Made by a program: the position numbers and the translations under genes. Of a DNA stretch of 7,703 nucleotides, positions 5,848 to 7,703 are shown in pieces. How positions within the stretch are numbered: the stretch's first letter is position 1; every line of letters begins with the position of its first letter. Source of the DNA: Candidatus Nomurabacteria bacterium (GTDB lineage: Bacteria; Patescibacteriota; Minisyncoccia; Phycocordibacterales; UBA9973). The stretch lies in the NCBI GenBank assembly GCA_943356395.1, contig CALRFC010000024.1, forward strand, positions 2,730 to 10,432. The letters run 5' to 3'. The notes beneath the pieces were generated by a model, which had not been told where the DNA came from, searched no databases, and saw only the letters and a list, made by a program, of their open reading frames with translations.

Positions 5848-6492
5848 ATGGCTCTCAACGCTCAAGCGACGCAGAATTTCGTCCCGATAAAAGAAGTGCG
5901 CGACGGCATCATCGTCTTGAAAGACGGCGGGCTTCGCACGGTCCTGATGGCGTCATCCATAAACCTCGCGCTCAAATCGCAGGAAGAGCAGGAAGCGATC
6001 ATCTATCAATTCCAGTCGTTTTTGAATTCGATCGAATTTTCCACGCAGATCGTCGTCCAGTCCCGCCGGCTCGACATCCAGCCGTATCTTCTTGCGCTCG
6101 AAGGGCGGATGAAGGAACAGCTCGAGCCGCTCCTGAAGATCCAGACCCGCGAATACATGGATTTCATCCGCTCGTTCACCGAACAATACGACATCATGAG
6201 CAAGCATTTCTATATCGTCGTCCCGTACACATCGACTGCGCTCGGCAAAGAGGGGACGATCACGAAATTCTTGGGCGGAAGCTCCTCGCCGAAAGGCAAG
6301 ACGAAACGCGAAGACGAATTGATCGCGTTCGAGGAGAAGCGCACCCAGCTCGAACAGCGCATGGGCATCATCCAAGGCGGGCTCTCGCGCATGGGCATCC
6401 GGACGACCGAACTCGGCACGGAAGAAATCATCGAGCTTTTGTACCGGACATTCAATCCGGGAGAGGTCCAGCATGCGATCAAGGTTGAATGA
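5848..6492 (+). CDS. VirB4/TraC N-terminal-domain-like protein without an ATPase domain
   Basis: This 214-residue protein is built like the N-terminal domain of VirB4/TraC motors: FVPIKEVRDGIIVLKDGGLRTV (11-32, beta strands), SSINLALKSQEEQEAII-QFQSFLNS (36-61), then STQIVVQSRRLDIQPYL (65-81). A helical, charged region (82-118) follows, then YIVVPYTST (122-130), a loop (143-157) and a long helix (158-182), closing with ELGTEEIIELLYRTFNPGE. No Walker A or B motif is present, and the TGA at 6490-6492 ends the protein before any ATPase domain could begin. It probably works as a structural partner of the VirB4-like ATPase encoded 470 bases downstream, at the inner membrane. The ATG at 5848 fits the TATAAT box; an in-frame ATG at 5791 lies in the promoter repeat and is rejected. 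The gene is GC-rich with C/G-ending codons, like the VirB4-like gene and unlike the four-helix-bundle gene between them. Confidence 0.85.
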   Translation: MALNAQATQNFVPIKEVRDGIIVLKDGGLRTVLMASSINLALKSQEEQEAIIYQFQSFLNSIEFSTQIVVQSRRLDIQPYLLALEGRMKEQLEPLLKIQTREYMDFIRSFTEQYDIMSKHFYIVVPYTSTALGKEGTITKFLGGSSSPKGKTKREDELIAFEEKRTQLEQRMGIIQGGLSRMGIRTTELGTEEIIELLYRTFNPGEVQHAIKVE

Positions 6493-6493
6493 T

Positions 6494-6940
6494 GTATCGC
6501 GTATTTCGTATCGGGTATCGTGTATAAAAAATGGAAAAGGCCAAGATAAAAAGCTCCACTGATCTTGATTCGTGGAAAGAAGCGCACTCGTTCGCCATTT
6601 TCGTTTATAGAATTAGCAAAAAATTTCCCGATGAAGAAAAGTTTGGGCTCACGAACCAGATCCGCAGAGCGGCAGTCTCTATTGTTTCCAACATCGCCGA
6701 AGGATTCGGTCGTAGTACGCAAAAGGACAAAGTGAATTTCTATGCAATGGCAAAATCCTCTCTTTTCGAGGTACAGAGCCAGTTATTGATCGCAAAAGAT
6801 CTGTCATATATGACCAAAGAAGAATTCACCGATATTGCTGAAAAATCTCTCGTTGTCAGCAAGCTTATTGCTGGACTTTCAAGGTCCGCGGCGTCTTGGC
6901 ATTGATCCATACCCGATACACGATACGAAATACCTGATAC
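6494..6940. mobile_element. Putative non-autonomous cassette: four-helix-bundle gene in a 32-bp inverted repeat
   Basis: The arms 6494-6525 and 6909-6940 are inverted copies matching at 28 of 32 bases and made of GTATCG-type units (core GTATTTCGTATCG). They enclose only the gene at 6531-6905. The left arm begins two bases after the TGA of the preceding gene and the right arm three bases after the stop of the enclosed gene. No transposase is present and no clear target duplication is seen. The same layout (inverted repeat around a four-helix-bundle gene) recurs in decayed form at 5143-5353. Movement is inferred, not shown. Confidence 0.55.
6531..6905 (+). CDS. Four-helix-bundle protein (S23/23S-rRNA intervening-sequence family)
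   Basis: This is a 124-residue, full-length member of the four-helix-bundle family first seen in 23S rRNA intervening sequences. Visible in order are DLDSWKEAHSFAIFVYRISKKFP (11-33), the family signature NQIRRAAVSIVSNIAEGFGR (42-61), STQKDKVNFYAMAKSSLFEVQSQL (62-85), and a C-terminal helix to SRSAASWH. Each part matches a predicted helix, and no catalytic residue is known for the family. Its biochemical role is unsettled; relatives may bind RNA or other proteins. The ATG at 6531 gives the usual N-terminus; a TATAAA at 6523-6528 lies only two bases before it, so it may be expressed by read-through from the VirB4-N-like gene. It is AT-richer than both neighbours and separates two functionally linked genes, which suggests insertion. 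Confidence 0.92.
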   Translation: MEKAKIKSSTDLDSWKEAHSFAIFVYRISKKFPDEEKFGLTNQIRRAAVSIVSNIAEGFGRSTQKDKVNFYAMAKSSLFEVQSQLLIAKDLSYMTKEEFTDIAEKSLVVSKLIAGLSRSAASWH

Positions 6941-6950
6941 GCACATATGC

Positions 6951-6956
6951 TACACT
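6951..6956 (+). promoter_or_regulatory. Possible -10 box (TACACT) of the VirB4-like gene
   Basis: The context ATGCTACACT resembles ATGCTATACT ahead of the gene at 4437. The box ends seven bases before the ATG at 6964, again close to leaderless spacing, with no ribosome binding site. It lies outside the right arm of the cassette, so the gene keeps its own promoter. Confidence 0.45.
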
Positions 6957-6963
6957 ATCATCT

Positions 6964-7703
6964 ATGAGTCTCCTCGATATCTTCAAATCAAAAAAACACG
7001 GCGTCGGCACCACTGGCCAAGTCCTTCCGGTTCTTCCGGAGGAAATCTACCAAGCGGCGACGCTCGAGCTCCAAGATGTGATCGCGCCGTCGGCTCTCAA
7101 GATCGATCCGAAGTCGCTCAATCTGGGCGACAAGATCGCGCGCACCTATTTCGTGATCTCGTATCCGCGCTTCCTGTCCGATTCGTGGTTCGCGCCGATC
7201 ATCAATCTCGACAAGATATTCGACATTTCCATCTTCATCCATCCGGTCGACACCGCCGCGACGCTCCGGCAGTTCCAGAAAAAAGTCGCCGAAGTCCAGA
7301 GCCAGATCAACACGCGCGAGAGCAAAGGGCTCGTGCGCGATCCGATGCTCGACACCGCATACCGCGATCTTGAATCGCTCCGCGACCGGCTGATGCAGGC
7401 GCAGGAAAAGATGTTTGATGTCGGACTCTACCTCACGATCTACGCCGACAATGAGAACGAGCTCTTCAAGATCGAGAACGAGATAAAGTCGATTCTCGAT
7501 TCGCGGCTCGTCTACATCAAGCCCGCGCTCTTCCAGCAGGATTCCGGATTCAAGAGCGTCATCCCGACCGGCACGGATTTTTTGAATGTGCATCAGAAAT
7601 TGAATTCCGAACCGCTCTCGTCGGTCTTTCCGTTCGTCTCCTTCGACCTCACCTCCAACAAAGGCATCCTCTACGGCGTGAACCGCCACAATTCCGGACT
7701 CGT
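6964..7703 (+). CDS. VirB4/TraC-like secretion ATPase, N-terminal part cut by the window edge
   Basis: The frame opens at ATG 6964 and stays open to the edge, giving 246 complete codons. It has a short Lys-rich start (SLLDIFKSKKHG), a region LPEEIYQAATLELQDVIAPSALKID (24-48), then TYFVISYPRFLSDSWFAPIINLD (61-83), the VirB4 strand-helix pattern. DISIFIHPVDTAATLRQFQKKVAEVQSQ (87-114) and a charged coiled-coil-like stretch (129-150) follow, and the visible part closes with SSVFPFVSFDLTSNKGILYGVNRHNSGL. That last block is typical of VirB4/TraC just ahead of the ATPase domain; Walker A should lie shortly past the edge. Known role: hexameric inner-membrane ATPase energising type IV secretion. It is GC-rich, as is the gene at 5848, and these two were probably adjacent before the four-helix-bundle insertion. 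Confidence 0.92.
   Translation, partial: MSLLDIFKSKKHGVGTTGQVLPVLPEEIYQAATLELQDVIAPSALKIDPKSLNLGDKIARTYFVISYPRFLSDSWFAPIINLDKIFDISIFIHPVDTAATLRQFQKKVAEVQSQINTRESKGLVRDPMLDTAYRDLESLRDRLMQAQEKMFDVGLYLTIYADNENELFKIENEIKSILDSRLVYIKPALFQQDSGFKSVIPTGTDFLNVHQKLNSEPLSSVFPFVSFDLTSNKGILYGVNRHNSGL

Larger units (their letters stand above)
5776..5850. repeat. Mirror-image divergent promoter region with TTTTATG tandem repeat
   Basis: Read outward, the two sides are near copies of one another. Both start CATGTTTTATG and end TATAATGARTGTATG, the last ATG being the start codon of PrgI on one side and of the VirB4-N-like gene on the other. The right side has two extra TTTTATG units (three in tandem at 5812-5832) and a TTC insertion. 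Fourteen bases (5794-5807) lie at the centre. Each side thus carries its own -10 box at the same spacing. Confidence 0.85.

Noticed and set aside
5844..6488. A second long open frame (214 codons) on the plus strand over the VirB4-N-like gene
   Set aside because: It is rich in Arg, His and Pro, has no family pattern and is the +2 shadow of a GC-rich gene with C/G-ending codons.
6531..6905. Accessory protein of a diversity-generating retroelement
   Set aside because: The protein matches the S23/IVS branch (IRRAA-SI-SNIAEG), and the window has no reverse transcriptase and no template/variable repeat pair.
6494..6940. GTATCG repeats as a CRISPR array
   Set aside because: Units are 6-9 bases, have no spacers of even length and are arranged as an inverted pair around a gene.
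6493..6963. A 23S rRNA intervening sequence in its usual setting
   Set aside because: Both flanks are protein genes; no rRNA sequence is present in the window.
6988..7689. A 233-codon open frame on the minus strand over the VirB4-like gene
   Set aside because: Its Arg/Glu/Asp/Leu-rich text mirrors codon bias of the opposite strand, while the plus strand has clear VirB4 motifs.
1..7703. Use of UGA as glycine (code 25)
   Set aside because: TGA ends three well-supported genes (5369, 6490 and 6903) at natural lengths, and no in-frame TGA lies inside a gene.

Overview
The window looks like a piece of a Candidate Phyla Radiation (Patescibacteria) genome, probably Parcubacteria-like. This rests on a PrgI-family membrane protein, a VirB4/TraC-type pair and a very long VirB6/TrbL-like protein next to one another, on a small four-helix-bundle gene between them, and on AT-rich junctions full of short repeats. 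These assignments come from reading motifs by eye; no database search was run. TGA serves as a stop in three genes, which argues against the UGA=glycine code of Gracilibacteria/Absconditabacteria.

Layout: (1) 3-671 (+) is the 3' end of an unrecognised protein gene. (2) 672-826 is a junction with a perfect 34-bp palindrome. (3) 827-4291 (+) encodes a 1154-residue VirB6/TrbL-like channel protein: signal peptide, about 320 residues of exported domain including a fibronectin-III-like part, about seven membrane segments, then a cytosolic tail of about 480 residues with a Gly/Ser linker. (4) 4292-4436 holds a degenerate inverted repeat around a GC-rich hairpin. (5) 4437-5093 (+) encodes a soluble conserved protein of unknown function, followed by a strong bidirectional terminator. 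(6) 5143-5353 (-) is a decayed four-helix-bundle gene bounded by an 18-bp perfect inverted repeat. (7) 5369-5770 (-) is the PrgI homologue. (8) 5771-5847 is a divergent promoter whose two halves mirror each other. (9) 5848-6492 (+) is a VirB4/TraC N-domain-like protein with no ATPase. (10) 6494-6940 is an intact four-helix-bundle gene inside a 32-bp imperfect inverted repeat. (11) 6964 to the edge (+) is the N-terminal part of a VirB4-like ATPase, cut before its Walker A motif.

The PrgI, VirB6-like, VirB4-N-like and VirB4-like proteins fit one reduced envelope-spanning type IV secretion or DNA-transfer apparatus: channel, small inner-membrane partner and motor. No relaxase, coupling protein or pilin is visible, so a conjugation, uptake or effector role cannot be told from this window.

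Three things stand out. Two four-helix-bundle genes, one intact and one decayed, each sit inside their own unrelated inverted repeat, like short non-autonomous insertions at gene junctions. Several genes have a TATAAT-like box ending 6-7 bases before the ATG and no ribosome binding site, which suggests leaderless mRNAs. Most junctions carry a different family of short tandem or inverted repeat.
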